Assembly: GCA_050084515.1 (NCBI GenBank)
Contig: CM114271.1
Span: 36,332,001 to 36,396,000, forward strand
Source: Blasia pusilla
Lineage: Eukaryota > Marchantiophyta > Marchantiopsida > Blasiales
Direction: 5' to 3'
DNA: 64,000 nt
Part shown: piece by piece, positions 23,317-35,223 of the stretch
Position numbering within the stretch: position 1 is the first letter of the stretch
How the letters are laid out: each line of letters opens with the position of its first letter
Program-made: the position numbers and the translations under genes
The notes under the pieces: model-generated
Seen by the model: only the letters and a program-made list of their open reading frames with translations
Databases searched by the model: none
What the model was told of the DNA's origin: nothing

Positions 23317-24703
23317 AGGATCATGTGACATGATAGAGTTTGACAGATGAATTTCGTAAGGACAAAATATGTCCTAACATCAGGTTGAGGGTATCGCTCA
23401 CCGTAAACGTTACTGCAGCTTAAGGCTTGTTTTGGTTACTCTCTCAAGAGGTACATCAGTCATCACTCCAGGATTTCCACTAGGTTCTACACACCACCCT
23501 CATCGCAACGAACGTGTAATATCTCAACTTTGTAGGCTACCTGAGTACATTGACAACCTCGTTCACACGTTTCTAGGTAGACTTGGCGGAAGATTCTTTT
23601 CTTTCTTAATGACTTCGAATTCACACTTGTTGAAGTCGGTGGACTCCCACTCCGTATAGTTGAAAGATGCCAGATCATAGAGCAATACTCAATTAACCCT
23701 TCGATGTGGAGAAAAGCTACCGGTCTGAATGAGGATGAAAAAAATTCGAGGTGAGTGAGAAGTACTCTCCCTCCTCAGACTCTCTGTCCTGCTTGCTCAG
23801 ATTCCAAAGTTTCCCTGACCGTGCGAGGCTAAGAATTCCATGTGAGTGGGCACATACCCCCTTCGTACTCTCTGTTCTCCATGGTCACTAAGACTCCAGT
23901 ACCATCGACTCTGCAGTTCATCTTGACAGAATCTGATGATTGAGAGAGAGAGGATGCTCATTCTTAGGCTAGCGGATTGAGAGAGAGAAACTCGTATAGT
24001 TGGGAACGTGCTCTACGGTCAAGGATTAACAATCCATCATCCACGGCGCTGGGCTGGTGTGCTCGCTGGTGTAAGCTGTTGTCAGGCCACGAATACTAGA
24101 GACAGAAGTGAATATCTCCTTAACCAAAACAAAATCGGAGATACATTGTCCCTCCCTCTTGGACGAGCCATCCATGCACGCATCTTCCGATTTGAGCATG
24201 TGCTCAAATCAAACCAATTGAGTTGGAGGTTTGCATAGTCCGAAGGAGATCTGAGTGAACTTTAGCCCGTGCACACTCGGGGATCAAACCACTCCAGATG
24301 ATTTTTCTACCAAACTGGTTTTTCGTCGAAATATAGGCATAGAGTGATTTTCGTACAAATCTCAAGGTTTCTCTATTCATTCAACAAAGATATTGCCTTT
24401 CCCCGGAAAACACTTTTTCTTAGGTATTTTTAGGCGAATTGGAAAATCTCAGCTTGTAATGGACGACTTCACAAAGAACGACGGATCTGATAGCCCCTAG
24501 CGCCATTTAACATGGGACAACCAACGCAAGAACTAGGAAAAGTGATTTGAAGGAAAAGTGATTGAGCGTAACCAAGTTGTAAGAAGAATGCTTGTTGGTC
24601 CTGCTATGTATGGAGCTTTGTACAATTTGGGAAGTTCTCGAATTAAAAGTTGAAAATCACAAAGAATACAAAGTGAAAAGAAGAAGGGGAATCCTACCAT
24701 CGA
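23317..24703. other. 3' flank of the EFHC1-like gene, no further gene seen
   Basis: A further C-terminal exon could lie near 23610-23750, where one frame reads EVGGLPLRIVERCQIIEQY, but this is not supported by homology. Two loosely similar segments at 23745-23800 and 23825-23880 share tactctctg-type sequence. Confidence 0.35.
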
Positions 24704-24857
24704 GCTCCCAATTCCATTATTTAATGTTTTAGGGCTGAGCTTCTTTCCCACTAAGGTTTTTCATAAATCAAACTAGCCGGTGCTCCCAACTCCATTATTT
24801 AATGCTTTAGGGTTGAGCTTCTTCCCTACTGAGATTTGCCATAAATCAAACTAGCAT
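24704..24857. repeat. Two-copy tandem duplication, period ~78 bp
   Basis: The segment ctccca, then ccattatttaatg, then tttagggctgagcttct, ending ataaatcaaactagc, occurs at about 24704-24777 and again at about 24782-24857 with around 10% mismatch. No coding potential. Confidence 0.75.
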
Positions 24858-27800
24858 GTGCCTTGTTATGCACATGTGATCTTCAAATTTTAAAATGCTT
24901 CTCAGGTTCATTTCCCTTCTTCATTTAATTTAATTCTCTCCTCTTAATTGAATTCTCTCTCTTAAAATGATATGTGTTTACATCATAAAAACCCTTAGAG
25001 AATAGGTGTCACTTTGGCTTTGAAGCAGCGGCTTTTTATTGGCATTTTGTTAGGTGAAGCGAGCTTCTAGCTTAAAGAAATAGTCCAAGAACGCCCGAGG
25101 AGGTTTTCCTCTAACCCCATCCTTTTTTAATTATATAGATGAGGTAGTCTACCGGTATGTTCCTTAGAGTTATGTGAATAACACTAGTCTATGCAAGCTT
25201 TGAATTTTAAATCTATATTTGCATAATGCTCTTTCGATTTTCAATCTCATATGGATATGTGGCACTTTTAGCCACTCACATATTGATATGTGTCTTAGAG
25301 AATTTAGAGTCAATTATAAGACTAATCGAATTAGGGATTGTTTGAAGTATGTGGGGGTAAATTTTTTATGAATTAGAGGCATGGGCTATATTTGAGATTA
25401 ATCACATGTGCTAATAATGGGTAATTCAATACACTCATCATGAGCCTCTCCCGCGTATTGCATGGAAGCCACTAGTTTACTAGTAATTTTTGTTAGATAG
25501 ATAGACATGAGAAATTTTAACTAAAGCTCATTAAGTTACAATTAATAGTAGAAAATTTGTGAATTTTTTTTGATAAAATAGTTTCTGCCATAGAAGTGTG
25601 ATATGAGAAAAAAAGATAGTCATTGAATATTTTGGGTGAATGTTTTCAATGATGGAAATTTGACTTGTCATATATTTGCAACTACACCAAGAAATGGAGA
25701 ACCCCCATCTCAAACCTTTGGGAAAATGTTGCAAAATTTGAATTTAACATGCAAGAAGCTAACATAAATATTTCCAATGATGAAAATTTGAATTTGAAGC
25801 CCTTTCTTTAAAAAAAACACCCCTCATTCTCCCTCATCATTTTTAAAGTTAATTATTTAGAAGGAAAAATAAAAATAATCTAAAAAATTTTAAACTTCCC
25901 CTATTGACAAAGCTTGAAAATCCAAGAAATTCGATTTTTTTAATTTTAGTTTAGAAGACATAAAAAAGAATGAATAGGAGGAAGATTGGGAAAATTTTAA
26001 AACATATATGAATGATTTTAATACAAAAAATAAGGAATGGGAAGGAGACTTGGTAGAATTGTTAAGAGACTGAAAAAAATTCTTATAATAATTCAGAAAA
26101 AAAAAACTTAATCAATAATCTTATATCATCTCTTTTCCCATTTTCCCCTTAGCTTAGTATAGGGTAATATCAAAACACATTCAAGTGTGGAAAGCCTTCG
26201 CACATGGTATGTAGGGAGAGATGATGAAGCATATGCTATCATAAATAATAATATGATGATGAAAATCGATTGATATATTTACGCTGGAAGTTGGAAGGAA
26301 GATGACTCCCACATAAGTTTTGAATTAAACTTTATCTACCTCTTTAAATGAAGTTTCTAAAACCACACATAGGTTTTTAATGTTGTCGTCTTCCCCAATC
26401 AAACAAGAGCACTCTTTAGTAGCTCAATTAGGTGTAGGACGTTTTGTTTTGGCCCATTGCAAAAATCTTTAAACTGTTAGTGGAGAAATTTTGACCCTTT
26501 GAAAAGAAAGAGAGATTTTAGGTACCCTCATTTTCTAAAATTTTATTTTATGTCCTAAAATTGTAACTCTAAACCCATGGTGCTGATCTTAAATTTTTCA
26601 AATGGAACTATCACGAAAACTCCATCTTGATACGGTGTGGTAGATCTTGATTCTTGAGGTATATGAAGTTTACACTTTTTTTTGGACTCTAATACTCATC
26701 CTCTAAGAATTTGGAGTTCCTTGGATAGACTTTGGAGACTGGGCAAGGAACGACCTTGACAAGAGTTCCACATTTGGATATAATCTATATAAATAAAAGA
26801 TGATGGGGTTAGAGGAAACCCTCCTCGAGTGTTGATACTTGTCCTCTTAAGGCCCTTCTACTATTGAAACCTCTCCTCTTAAGGCGGGTGTATCATTTAA
26901 GGGCAATTAAATTAAGGGGAAAACCTATCACTCGTGAATCACAAGGGTAACATACTATTATGCTCATATTTGGAAGTGATGTAGTGAGTTGTGCTTAAAC
27001 CAAAAAAACTATTGCATTATCATCAATAGAAGCTAAATACCGAGAAGCAACCCTGAAGCAACCATTATAGCATGCAAATTAGTTTGGTTCAACACTACTA
27101 CATTTGTGGCAACTTTGCAAGTCACGCAAGCCACAACTCAATCATAGAGGACTCACAATAAAGTCCTAGTTGATTCCTTTACTCACAAACCTAGAAATTC
27201 AACTTGTAGGACATGACTACAACTTGGGTCAAAAAGCCCTTTTCTTACAATTGCAATTGTGTTGTAGTTTGACTGCAAAGAACTTGCAAATGTTTTGCAA
27301 CTCTGTGTCTTTCTTGCATGCAAATTGTGAGTCTGACTCATAATATGATATCAGACACTTGCAAGAGGCTTGTCAAATGATGGAGATTTCATAATTAAAT
27401 TCATGTGTGCAAAAATACTTCCATTGAATTCATGCAATATTTCAATCAAACAAGCTAGAGGACTAAATAAAGAATGAACCTTTAAGTACACATATCAAAT
27501 TTTGTACAAAAGTGACTGTGTGGTGCCATTGGCTCTAGTATGCCTCATCCTACCTACTATTCCTTGCATGTAGGGCTACATTGGACACTAGACGAGTACA
27601 AGGTTCAGCGTCCACAGAAGTCCCGATGGGCATTGTCGTAGACTGCTATGTCCACTACCATTTGTGGCCCTAGTAGGGATAGCGCCTCCCAATCCCATGT
27701 GGCAACCTGTGCTATGGATAGGCTGTGCACATTTGTCTACTAGGAGCACTATTTGTTGAGGATCTCATGCTCTACCTTAAAGAGGTTGGGTGCTCTATAA

Positions 27801-28560
27801 GGCAGATCTCCTCGTCCTCCAAGTCTTCCTTCTCCGCATCCTCCTCTCCCTCGCTATAGAAGAGGTGCTCTAAATAGTCATCTCCTCCTCTAACCTAAAG
27901 GGAGGATGAGAGAGGATCCTTAGTTTCAATCAACCTAGGCACAATTACCTATTTCCGCTCTTCCTCCATTCCGCCTCCACTGAGATGCGCCATCGTGTGA
28001 TGAATCAAACACACAATGTGGAGTTAGTATCTCTAGTGAAAATGACTAAATGGAAGAGACTATAGTAAGTCCTACTCACATTTTGAGGAACTTTCTATCA
28101 TCGCGCACTAGGATGTCATGGTTAGAGAAGACTTTTTTCTAAGTCTTTTGTCCACTATTATTGGAATAGATTTCTCTCTATACCTTGCAAACTACAATAA
28201 GACAACCACATAATGAGTACCCACTACATTCCTAGGGCCCTACCATGTGGAGCGCAACCTGTTGCGCCATAATGTGTGGCATAGAATGCAACACTAATAG
28301 GGTGATGTAGACCTTCACCGTGCAACTCTAACTAGGGGTGAGGGTAATCTCCCACCCATCAATGACATCCGCGATGGGAGCAAGGGAGCCTATGTCCAAC
28401 GGATCTTCCCAACCCACTCCAAGCATCAACATTATGACATTGGAGGCACGTTCATCGTGTTGATTAGCCACTGCCTCACGTTCAGAGCTAGTTGTGGAGG
28501 AGTTGGTGGACCTAGTGTTGGAGCTTGTGTTTTGGATGTCCACCATTAATTCATATGAGG
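24858..28560. other. AT-rich, gene-free interval
   Basis: About 3.7 kb without a recognisable gene. It contains a long-range inverted repeat (25091-25140 against 26784-26830). A minus-strand frame of 72 codons at 28328-28546, starting MVDIQNTSSNTRSTNSS, and short protein-like runs behind it look eroded and unassignable. Confidence 0.5.
25091..26830. repeat. Pair of ~48-bp inverted repeats 1.7 kb apart
   Basis: Left copy 25091-25140 includes gaggaggttttcctctaacc and ends ttatatagat. Right copy 26784-26830 starts atctatataa and includes ggggttagaggaaaccctcc. The A/T-rich ends face each other, so this is either one element with terminal inverted repeats or two convergent insertions of the same repeat end. 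No transposase frame lies between. Confidence 0.55.
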
Positions 28561-30487
28561 TAAGCTAGTTTGGGAGAGATGCCAACTAGACTCGCTATAG
28601 AGTGCAACAGGATTACAGTCATGACCATACGGATTATGTCGTAGAGTATAGTGTGCTAGTAGGGGCCATACCTTATGTAGGACCGTAGTGGGTAGGTAGA
28701 GATGCGGTTTCATACATAGGGTTGGGGATTACTCAGTTGGGGGTGACTTTCCCAGTAGGGCCCGCTCTTAGGTTGGAGGATATAGTGTGGAGTGCACCCA
28801 AAGAATAGTCAGTTCTTTGAGTTGAGCCTGTTGCGTTGGGAGTTAGCCTTGGTAGTGAGTAGAGCTCTTGACTATGGTGTTTCCCGCAAGCTTCGACCTA
28901 GATTGTCCCATCGTTGAGTGGGTTTGGCTCGATGGTATGTGATTCTATACGTGTTTTATGAGAGTAGGTCTTTCATGGATTTCACTCAAAGAACTGCAGT
29001 AGATCGATGGTAGCTTCGATTGTGGATCAGTAGGATCTAGTTAGGGCTGATTGTGTACTCAGCCGTGGATATTCGTGGCTTGTGGCCTATGTTGGAGGTA
29101 GGAATCTGGTGCGTGGTTGCTTATGAAAGAAGCGCCTTGCTGAGAGCTTTCCAACGTGCTTTAGATCGCCAGATTTTGTCAAGGGAGTTGGAAGTTATCA
29201 AGGATTGAAGATTCTGGTTCGTGTTCGACGGTTTTCTGATGTGGAGAGCTTGGAGTGCGGAAGCTTTGTTGAAGTTCATCCAGATTGGGTGAGAGGTTCC
29301 TATTGCTACTTGTATTTTGATCTCATGTGAAGCTATCTGCTCAAGTGTGTGGAGCGTTGCGGATTTCTGCGTGCATGAAACTGGGCGGAAGCGATGTCGG
29401 ATTTGCAATTCTGGAGGTGTATGGACAGCAAGTTTGTCTGATTTTTAGCTCGGAGTACAAAGCTCGGTTGTAGCTGATCTGATTTTTGTGGAGAGATAGT
29501 TATGGTGGTCAATTGAATTTTGGTTGAAACAGATTCAATTTTGGTTGAGGATTTGTGGAGTAATTGTTGATCGAAATTTTGCGGACTAGCTCAAGGTTTG
29601 GCTATGGTGGATAGCGGATCGGAGGGGCTGGTTGGTTGGTGACTCGTTCATTGTTGGAGACGCCTATCCCATTAGGGGTGCCCTGGTTGGGCCTCTCTCC
29701 ATAGCGAAGCATGGCAAAGCGTGGCATGTCTCGGCGTTTTGAGGCTTCGAGGCAACTCGTGGTAGCTCGGGGCGAGTGGGCGTGAGAGGCGGAGTAAGGA
29801 GCAAGGAGCAAGCAAGCAAGCTTGCTTGCTTGGGCGTGAGGCAACTTTGCAGGATTTGTGATTTGAGTGTTGCATAACTGGTCACCCATCTTTGGGATAC
29901 TCTGCTTGGAAGACGCTTAACTGCTGAGGTCTTAACTATGCTAGTGTACACACTCGTGTAGCTCATTTGGTGTTCGGAGATGTGTTAGGCATTTTATGCA
30001 TCTCAAGTTTTTTGGTTGATGGACCTCTACCGCATACTACGGTGTAGCCTCTCCATGCAGGTGATATTTTCAGGTGTGCGAGTCCGACTCGCACGTCATC
30101 GACTCGTGGCGGAGTAGCTATTGCGTTAGAATTGTGTGGTGGGTTCTGTGGATTCAGGGGGCGCAACGTTTGGTGGATTATGTTACCTTGATTTCCATTT
30201 GCGATTGGAGGGTTGTCGTTGGACTTCCTGTGTTTGGATCCCCTCCATTGTTGCTTCTTGCTTGCGCGCCCATTGTTAGGGTTGACGCTGATTTCTAGAG
30301 TAGTGTTACAGGTGTGTGCTACCGGTAGTGAGGCTAGAGTGATGACAAGTAGACCGTGGGAGGCGCCTTGTGGTGCTGACAGGTTAGGTTGCCTACACCC
30401 ATAGCTAGTAGAGCTAGAATAGTACAGCGACATCAACGTCACTTGGTTACTTAGTGGTGGTAATTTGGAGGTGGTGCGGCATCGGCG
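28561..30487 (+). repeat. LTR/leader region upstream of gag copy v
   Basis: Non-coding DNA directly upstream of gag copy v. At about 29384 it carries ggcggaagcg, a motif also found in the leaders of copies ii/iii (34136-34150, opposite strand) and at 44571-44585 and 44705-44718. It also holds a 24-bp perfect palindrome of caag repeats (29809-29832), a 5S-rRNA-like segment on the minus strand (29867-29950) and a 9-bp inverted repeat, gtgcgagtc / gactcgcac, at 30076-30094. LTR borders are not resolved. Confidence 0.45.
29867..29950 (-). repeat. 5S-rRNA-derived segment inside a retroelement leader
   Basis: Read on the minus strand, the segment contains cagcagttaagcgtc, then agtatcccaaagatgggtga, then ccagttatgcaacac. 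This parallels the 3' half of plant 5S rRNA (GCAGTTAAGCGTGCTTGGGC, then GGATGGGTGACC, then GTGTTGCA), which includes the Pol III A-box and C-box. About 12 bp around the TCCTGGGAAG region is missing and the 5' half is unrecognisable, so it is not a functional 5S gene. 5S-bearing LTRs are known from Cassandra-type TRIM elements. A transposed 5S pseudogene is the alternative. Confidence 0.6.
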
Positions 30488-31928
30488 TTGGTCATCACGG
30501 AGCTGTTTAGTGGTCTATTTGGGGATCGTGGTGCGGACAGAGGTGGTTTCACACGGAGTGGATTGAGGTATTGGCTACCTTTTCCACTTCCGACGGTTGA
30601 TGAAGAGGAGGAAGAGGGTGTTCCAAACACTGAGTCTTCTACGTTGTTATCGAGTGTTGCAACTCCATTGATTTGGGACATGGACGGGATATATGGGGCC
30701 ATGAAGGGCCCACGACGATACTCGGGTGCAGTGGGCACCCTTGAGTTGGAGGACTTCATGTAGGAGTTTGATACGTGGTGTGATATGCAGATGTTGCGGA
30801 ATGCCACGTTGTTTACTCCCTTCTTGGCTTGGAAGGGGTTGTTTTAGCACTTGGAGGGACCACCCATGGACGATTACCATGAGTTTAGAAGGACCATGTT
30901 ACTGAGATTGAGGCGTGGAGACAATATTGGTCTCCAGACTATGTGTCTATCACCCATGGTGGTATTGGTAGTAGTGCTCCTACTATGCGAGCCAGCCCGA
31001 CGTTGAGTGGTACGAGTACGAGCCGGAGTGGGGGTACCAGTGGAGGTACCCATGGAGGTACCGTGTGGGGTACTAGTGGAGGTACTAGTGCCCCACCATC
31101 GTTCAACCGGTTCTGAGAGTTCTTCAAGAGGTTGAAGAAGAACTATCAGGGAGTGAAGATAGAGAATTTGAGGAGTCTTCAGGAATTTGAGCGAAAGACT
31201 GGTGACAATCTTCGTGAGGCATACACTCGTATGCGACGCTTGATTTCAGTTATCCAAGGTGTGACTGAGGCTCAAGAAGTCCAGTTTTGGTATGGGATCT
31301 TGGACAGAGAGTTGTGCCGCAGGGTACGTGATGCTACTCTTATGAGTGATGATTCACCCACATTGATCCATGTGTTTGCTCTATCTGAGAAGATTGAGCT
31401 TAACATGGTGAAGGAGAGGGTGGTGACATCGGCATTCACTAGGGATACAACAACTACTTCTCGTGTTCAGCAGCCCACCTCACAATCTCGTAGTAGTGGT
31501 GGTGGTAGTAGTAGTGGAAGTCGTGGGGGATACACACGACCTCAGTCAGGTCCTAGAGGGACACTTGCACAGAGACCATTGCTTTCATTTGCTGCCCCGC
31601 AGCAAGGACAGTCATGTCGGACATGTGGAGGTGATCATGTTAGGAAGTTTTGTCCCCAAGAGGATGGGAGACGGACTTTGGAGGATGGGCCTCAGTCGGC
31701 CCAACTCAGTGTGATCATTGCGGGAGACCAGGTCATCCTCGAGAGCGTTGCTTTGATCTTCATCTTGAGTTGAGATCAGGCCGCGGCCGTGGTGGAGTAG
31801 CTCCGAGAGGCCGAGGTGGTAGAGGTGGTAGGGGTGATAGAGGTGGACAAGTGGTTGGAGAGCCTACGGTGGCTACCTCTACCACTATGACAGAGTCAGC
31901 TATGGCTGCCACGAGAGGAGGGCAGTGA
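30488..31928 (+). pseudogene. gag (copy v), best-preserved Gag in the window
   Basis: Ty3/gypsy Gag with at least two frame changes. The N-terminal part (30488-30880) contains YSGAVGTLELEDF, FTPFLAWKGLF and HLEGPPMDDYHEF. A Gly-Thr repeat tract (GGTSGGTHGGT, about 31020-31090) follows. The long frame 31132-31773 has the gag core (LREAYTRMRRLI, QFWYGILDRELCRRV, FALSEKIELNMVKERVV), a Ser/Gly/Arg linker and a first knuckle CRTCGGDHVRKFC. A +1 shift near 31710 leads to the second knuckle CDHCGRPGHPRERC and an RGG-rich tail (31780-31860) suited to RNA binding. No protease or pol follows; the copy ends at a junction near 31915. Confidence 0.85.
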
Positions 31929-31984
31929 GACAGGCGATGTGGCAGAGACCTCTAGTGGTAGAGGGCCACCTAGCTTCAGCCCTA
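31915..31984 (+). pseudogene. Displaced gag fragment at a composite junction
   Basis: Seventy bases encode SETGDVAETSS and GRGPPSFSPN, matching the mid-gag stretch SESGEVAETSRG and PSFSP of copies i and iv. Here it follows the post-knuckle end of copy v, where protease should be. It abuts minus-strand methyltransferase sequence at 31985. It marks a template switch or recombination between copies. Confidence 0.65.
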
Positions 31985-32953
31985 ATGATACTCGCCGCGC
32001 GGTCTCATCTCTCTCCACATAAAGGTACTGATGCACCCGTATGCCCATCTGCAATACTGCAGCCAATCCGGTGCTAATCCCTATGAAGAGATCTAATACC
32101 CTAACACCCTCCTCTGGGCACTGCCACACAACGGGTGTGATATCCAATGGGGTCAACGTCTCCATGCCAAGAGCCCAATCGCCACGTGACTCTTGCTGCT
32201 CCGGGATAAAAGCATGACTCCACGCCTACCTCACGAGGTCGTGGGCACTCCTCTATAGCTCTCAAGTCGTACCCCACAATGGTGAAGAGGTCTTGCCAAC
32301 ATGGGAAGAGACACCCGCCATGGCCTGTCTCTCCGTTAGACTATTTGCTATTAGGACATCCTCCGCATGTGCGTTCCCCTCCAACAACTCTCTTGGCCAG
32401 CTAACTCTACATGTGAAAGCTCTGGGCTGATGGTGTGGGTCTCTCTCCTCTTACAATCCCATCATATGCCTCGCGACCACTAGTGGACACATACCCTGGA
32501 GCCCAATACATCCTCCAGACATCGATCTCTACTGAATATAGTGATCGAAACTCCATGTAGTCATCCATCGGAGGACCCTCCAAGTGCTAGAACAACCCCT
32601 TCCATGCCATGAAAGGGTTGAACCGTGTCGGCATCCGTATCTCTTGGAAGTCGCACCACGTGTTGAACTCATGGATAAAATCATCTAAGTCGATGGTACC
32701 CACTGCACTCGAGAAACGACGCATGCCCCGATGGCCCATGTCGTCCATCTCCTGCCAAGTACTACTATCTCTATCTGCGATCTCGTCACCCGACCCAGTA
32801 TCTAGTGATGACGATCGAGCCACGGATGGATGTCGAGGTAGCTCTTCACTGGTAACCCCTCGGTATCTCACTTCACTCCGTGTCACTTCACTACTACTGC
32901 TCGCACTACCCCGTTCTTCCGAATCCTGGAAGAACGCCGTGATGACAACCCTG
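31985..32953 (-). pseudogene. Copy ii: gag N-terminus fused to C5-methyltransferase start
   Basis: Reading leftward on the minus strand, gag begins near 32953 (VITAFFQDSEERGS) and runs through TIDLDDFIHEFNTWCDF and FNPFMAWKGLFQHLEGP to REAYDGIVRGERPTPS at about 32420. It then jumps to the methyltransferase N-terminal extension (about 32400-32165), then PLDITPVVWQCPEEG and motif I, VRVLDLFIGISTGLAAVLQ, followed by QYLYVERDETARRV, a motif II-like block. It is cut at 31985. This is the best-preserved motif I in the window (DLFIGISTG). Zinc knuckle, protease, the rest of the methyltransferase and pol are missing. Confidence 0.8.
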
Positions 32954-34835
32954 TCTCACCCGCTCAAGCACTCAGACTCACCGAGAGTCTCCCACACTCC
33001 TCACTAGCTCACCTATGCTAACGTCAATCCCGTGATGACACACCCGGCCTCACGCATACTCAACACTCGGGCTCACCATAAGCCTCCCAACTAACTCACC
33101 TAACCTAGCGACACTCTCGGGTCATACATGCGACCCCTACGCGGCATCCGCCGTATATCCACCAACATGCTACACATGAAAAGAATCTACACTCGTCACC
33201 ATTGCTACACCCACCTAGCACCAGCTACTACCCGTGACCTAGCACTCCCAATCACACACGACAAGTGCGGGAAAAGGGATTCGAATGGGTAACCTAATAA
33301 CGCCCTCCAACCTGCTGCACCGTCAACATGCACTCCTCCACGTGATATGACAACCTCCGCAACACAACACTCTCCTCGACCAACAAGTCGATCCTCCCGT
33401 CAACAGATGCGGACAACCCGTTGGCATCATGCGCACTGCCCCTCCATTGTCAACTCTCGCAACGCCCTGTCGCGCCCCAAAAACATCATGTCCCGCAAAC
33501 CTCTCCGTCCATCCCCACACGCGGCATGTAACCTGACTCACCCTAGTCGGCTCCACTCCTACCACGTACGCCTTGTCCGACCACGTGAACATGACCCCGA
33601 CCACATCCGGCCTTGCCCGACCACATCCGCACTCTCAACCACGTAGCTCAACATCATCCACGTCCGCTGTCCAACTATGTCGGTCACTCACCACGTCGAC
33701 ATCCTCCCCGCCACCACGTTACCTAAATGGGGGCAACCTTGGCCCGCACCCCTATGGCTCCCTTGGGCCTTAAATGCGGGGAAAAAGGGGGGGGGCGTGG
33801 CCCGCATCCCTATGGGCCTCCCCAACTTTTGGGGAGAGAAATAAATGAGGGGGGGAAGACGTCTGGCCCGTGGCTTCCCTACGGGAGGAGAGGGGGGACG
33901 GGCGGTGGACGGGCACTCTTATGCGCCCGTCCATCGCCCGTCTCCCTAACCCTAGCCTTCGCAACCTAGCCGCCCTTTACTTGATAGCCCCCCGGCGGCT
34001 ACAAGCCCTAACTCTCCTTCCTGCAAAATCCTGACATTGGCGCTATTAGACGACGCTATACCTTCCGTCACAATCTGCGCTACATCCTGATGTTGTCTCC
34101 CATCAATCCGCACCAGCAAAATCTGAGAAAAATGGATTGCGCTTCCGCCCACGGCCTTCCAAACAGAAAATGACAAACACCCGCAACACACGCGTCTCCA
34201 GGGGCTCCCGACCAAGGCAACTCGCTTGCCTACCTGCAAACAACGAATTCCAACCAGCCCCCTGCCATCTTTCTCATGTAAAAATAAAGAGTAGTAAAAA
34301 CGGCACACCCGGCCTAAAACTCCACTCCTCAAACTACATTGGCATATTGAGCCTCGTCCACCCTGTGCTATCAAGGAATCCGGACGCTAGCACCTTAGTC
34401 CTATCTCACACACATACAAGGGAGGTGCTCCAACGGCCCAACATGAGAAAGATGGCTTAGGAAAACCATCTTCCTCTCTTATATAGGGTTGGGAAGAGCC
34501 AAAAGGCTCTTCCCCTAAAAATAGCCCTCTCCTTGGTAACGTGCGCGCATAGGTTACTAGGGGCGGATGACCTGGTCGACAAGTCACCCGGCTGTGAAAG
34601 ACCTCAACATGAAAGTTGTTAGAAATGACGTTCTTGACACAATGGATCTATCCTCAACCTCATCCGACACCGTGGGACAAAGTTACACTCAAGATAGTCC
34701 GTTGGCTCCTACGCCCTATCCACGATAGATCTCGACCCATCGGCTACTCACATGTGACAACCTCTTGAGTCTGTCCTCTACTACTCGCGAAGGGGCTCTA
34801 CTAGATCTCACCGATCTATCCTAAAAGACGTGAAA
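32954..34835 (-). repeat. LTR and leader between copies iii and ii (minus strand)
   Basis: On the minus strand it starts near 34835 (ttcacgtcttttaggatag), close to the outer end of the copy iii 5' LTR at 45407. TATA (cctatataag, 34479-34488) lies between two inverted repeats: 34491-34514 (gggaagagcc / ggctcttccc, perfect) and 34449-34472 (9 of 10 pairs). Downstream are ggcggaagcg (about 34145), a run of accACGT motifs (33560-33715) and the conserved leader block near 33255-33290. It follows the copy iii tail and precedes copy ii gag, so it serves as 3' LTR of iii and/or 5' LTR of ii. Confidence 0.6.
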
Positions 34836-35223
34836 ATTTTCATTCGCATACACATCGCTACACAACATACATCATTGTCACTGAACACGTACGATCCCAT
34901 GTTAACTCATGGCATCCAAACAACGAGACAAGAAGTACCAAAATATCTCCAATCACCCTCTTGCTGGTGGTTAGGTCCCTCTAACTCCAGATAGCCATCT
35001 ATCCCTACCTACCATGATATACATCTCTTAGACGCTAAGAGCAAGAAGGTTGGGTGCTCATGTGGCCCCATCGTTAGTCGCATTCTTGTCATTCATGTCA
35101 TAGACACAAGTCGGAATGTAGAACTACCTACGTTATGTACATCTGGGACACATCCATCATCCTTGAGGAACCCTAGTGAGAGGTGGCATCAAACATGCCA
35201 TATGCCATCCGCTCTAACAGTGA
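34836..35223 (-). other. Non-coding tail between integrase and LTR (copy iii)
   Basis: Matches the tails of copies i (3620-3865) and iv (49310-49541), including the stretch tggctatctggagttag on the minus strand. This alignment is what places the deletion endpoints in copies i and iv. Confidence 0.65.

Noticed and set aside
29867-29950. Functional 5S rRNA gene
   Set aside because: Only the 3' half is recognisable and a conserved stretch is missing.
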